A DNA stretch of 64,000 nucleotides from the NCBI GenBank assembly GCA_003132145.1, contig PKWU01000076.1, positions 1 to 64,000 of the forward strand, given 5' to 3'. Shown here piece by piece: positions 62,182 to 64,000 of this stretch. Numbering within the stretch: position 1 is the stretch's first letter; each line of letters begins with the position of its first letter. Made by a program: the position numbers and the translations under genes. The notes beneath the pieces were generated by a model, which saw only the letters and a list, made by a program, of their open reading frames with translations, searched no databases and was not told where the DNA came from. Source of the stretch: Granulicella sp. GTDB taxonomy: Bacteria; Acidobacteriota; Terriglobia; Terriglobales; Acidobacteriaceae.

Positions 62182-64000
62182 ATGATGGGAGTCAGTCGAT
62201 CCATTTCTTCCGCGCTGTGCTTTTTTTCTTTGATTGGCGCCCTCGAGGCGCAGGCCCCGCAAACGCCTTTGCCGACTCAATCTTCCGCGCCTTCAGATAG
62301 CCCAGGAACACAATCTCCCGGATACCAACTCACGGTTAAAGTCAGTCGCGTGGTCCTCGATGTCGTCGTGACGGACGCCAAGGGCAAGCCTGTGGAAGGC
62401 CTGAAGCAGGACGACTTCAAAGTGCTTGAGAACGGAGTGGTCCAGCGACTCCGTTTCTTTGACGTGCACACTGCCTCACTCGCGGGCTCAACTCAGCAAG
62501 CACTCGATCTCCATTTGCCCCCGGACACCTTCTCCAACCTCACCCTGGCCCCGCCGGACAGGCCGGTGACCATATTGCTTTACGACATGCTGAACACGCC
62601 TCTGTCGTCGTTGCCCTCCGCCCGCCGGGCATTGGTAAACTTCATCAAAGATCAGAAGAACTCGTCCAGCATCGCGATCTTCGCGCTGACCGACCGCCTG
62701 CACCTGTTGCAGGGGTTTACCGACGACGAAACCCGGCTGATGGAGGCCGTCGATTCGAAAAAAATAAAGTCTTCCGTTTCGCAATTGCGCGTCGCGGATA
62801 CGGGTGATGACGCGGCGTCCCTGCTTGCCGCAGACCCAGCCGCAACCGCATTGGCCCAACAGGCGCCGGTCAGCGCCGGAACCATACCCGTTGGCGCGGA
62901 CGCCGTCCTCGCGCAGTTGAGTAACGCCGAGGCCCAGGAAAGTGCATTCTTGCTGCAGCAGCGCCTCGAGATCACGGTTGATGCCTTTACCGACATCGCA
63001 CGATTCGTCTCGGCGCTGCCTGGACGCAAGAACCTCATCTGGATGTCCGGTTCCTTCCCCTCGCAGGTCTTTCCCGACAGCACGCAGCTCACTGGCTCGC
63101 AGAATGAGTTCAACAATGCGGTCTATCTTGAAGCGGATGTGCGAGCCGCGCAGGAGGCTCTCAAAGAAAGTCGGGTAGCGGTCTACCCGGTGGACGTTCG
63201 CGGTCTCCAGACCGACACACAATTCAGTGCCGGCACCCGGTACACGGGGCCGCCGAAGGCGAGCACCTTCGGCGTGCAAAAGGGGGCTGAGCACGCCACC
63301 ATGGACGCCGTCGCCGACAGCACAGGTGGACGAGCCTTTTACAATACAAACGGCTTACAGGAAGCCATGAACGCTGCGATCCGCCAGGGCTCCGAGTATT
63401 ACACGCTGACCTATGCGCCGAGCAATAGCAAAGCGGACGGCGCCGAGCGGAAGGTCAAGGTCGTGGTGAACAATCCAAACTACCAATTGTTCTACCGCAG
63501 ACGTTATCTCGCTGACGATGCCAAACACCCGCGTCCTGCGCTTTCACTCGCGCTTGATATGAACATGCAGCACGGCGCACCCAATTCCTCGGAATTGTTC
63601 TTTGAAGCCAAGGTGAACCCAGTGGGCGGTGCGGTGGCAGCCTCAACGGACGAAGTCGAGACTCTCAACACGTTTCTTCAGACAAAGGCCAAGGGCATGC
63701 GCACGAAGGTTGCAAATGGCCCGGAAAAGGTTCAGCACTACGACATCAACTTCGCCATCATCGGAAGGCTGCTCAGTATGCCGCCGACACAAAATGGAGA
63801 GTACGCCACCAACATGCGGTTTGGTCTGGCGGCATACACGCAGGATGGTGAGTTGTTGAACGGCATGGAGGTCAGCATCAAGAACGCGATTCCGCAAGCC
63901 CAGTACCAGAAGATTGAATCTGAGGGATACCATGCATCCATGATCTTCGTGGTTCCCGAAGAGGCTGTTTCGCTGCGCCTCGCTGTCAGCGATGAGATTG
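62182..64000 (+). CDS. VWFA-related Acidobacteriota protein, 3' end outside the window
   Basis: At least 606 codons run to the edge of the window without a stop. A signal peptide (SRSISSALCFFSLIGALEAQ) and a short linker precede the VWFA-related domain of the type frequent in Acidobacteriota. Its motifs are VSRVVLDVVVTDAKGKPV, LKQDDFKVLENGVVQRLRFF, PPDRPVTILLYDMLNTPL and LPGRKNLIWMSGSFP; the strict MIDAS DxSxS is replaced by LLYDMLNT. Later residues (GSEYYTLTYAPSN, YQLFYRRRYLADDA) are family features. The chain ends in SLRLAVSDEI. Two adjacent ATGs allow 62182 or 62185. The role is probably an extracellular protein interaction and is otherwise unknown. Confidence 0.88.
   Translation, partial: MMGVSRSISSALCFFSLIGALEAQAPQTPLPTQSSAPSDSPGTQSPGYQLTVKVSRVVLDVVVTDAKGKPVEGLKQDDFKVLENGVVQRLRFFDVHTASLAGSTQQALDLHLPPDTFSNLTLAPPDRPVTILLYDMLNTPLSSLPSARRALVNFIKDQKNSSSIAIFALTDRLHLLQGFTDDETRLMEAVDSKKIKSSVSQLRVADTGDDAASLLAADPAATALAQQAPVSAGTIPVGADAVLAQLSNAEAQESAFLLQQRLEITVDAFTDIARFVSALPGRKNLIWMSGSFPSQVFPDSTQLTGSQNEFNNAVYLEADVRAAQEALKESRVAVYPVDVRGLQTDTQFSAGTRYTGPPKASTFGVQKGAEHATMDAVADSTGGRAFYNTNGLQEAMNAAIRQGSEYYTLTYAPSNSKADGAERKVKVVVNNPNYQLFYRRRYLADDAKHPRPALSLALDMNMQHGAPNSSELFFEAKVNPVGGAVAASTDEVETLNTFLQTKAKGMRTKVANGPEKVQHYDINFAIIGRLLSMPPTQNGEYATNMRFGLAAYTQDGELLNGMEVSIKNAIPQAQYQKIESEGYHASMIFVVPEEAVSLRLAVSDEI

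Overview
The window looks like a chromosomal segment of an Acidobacteriota bacterium, most likely family Acidobacteriaceae. The signs are an Oar-like TonB-dependent receptor with an N-terminal carboxypeptidase-regulatory-like domain, a VWFA-related protein of the type usual in this phylum, a GC-rich composition, and dispersed intergenic repeats that include a SERSESKDP-encoding REP-like element. This placement is inferred from gene content; no 16S rRNA gene is present.

Left part (1-31.4 kb) is mostly housekeeping and accessory genes. It holds an ECF sigma/anti-sigma pair, tRNA-Ala(GGC) and tRNA-Ser(GGA) flanking wrecked IS21 and IS1595 elements, two membrane glycosyltransferase-like proteins, and thiamine genes scattered as thiS, thiD and thiG. 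Also present are two tandem cyclophilins, a universal stress protein, RlpA, and an amino-acid-binding protein gene carrying two in-frame repeat insertions, ATGA-coupled to a phosphoesterase. A response regulator sits beside a sigma-54 activator that lacks a DNA-binding domain. Further on are an orphan CDP-glucose 4,6-dehydratase, a metallophosphoesterase, a GlgA/GlgM-type glycosyltransferase, a GH106 rhamnosidase followed by a 53-codon remnant of a second pectin-type enzyme, rsmA, and a thiG-orf-ruvC-orf chain. A candidate structured RNA with its own terminator lies upstream of thiG.

Right part (31.8-57.3 kb) is a carbohydrate-utilisation locus whose enzyme set matches xyloglucan breakdown. 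It contains a LacI regulator, GH2 beta-galactosidase, PA14-bearing GH31 alpha-xylosidase, GH3 beta-glucosidase, an MFS transporter, two GH74 xyloglucanases, a GH44 endoglucanase/xyloglucanase, a GH39 beta-xylosidase-like enzyme and an Oar-like TonB-dependent receptor. The secreted or lipoprotein GH74 and GH44 enzymes would cut the backbone outside the cell, the receptor would import oligosaccharides, and GH31, GH2 and GH3 would trim side chains and backbone in the periplasm before sugar uptake by the MFS protein. The GH31 frame is broken by one in-frame amber codon, and one GH74 carries a perfect 12-bp tandem duplication directly behind its predicted catalytic Asp.

The right edge (57.4-64 kb) holds a very large NHL/Ig-like surface protein and, divergently, the 5' part of a VWFA-related protein that runs off the window.
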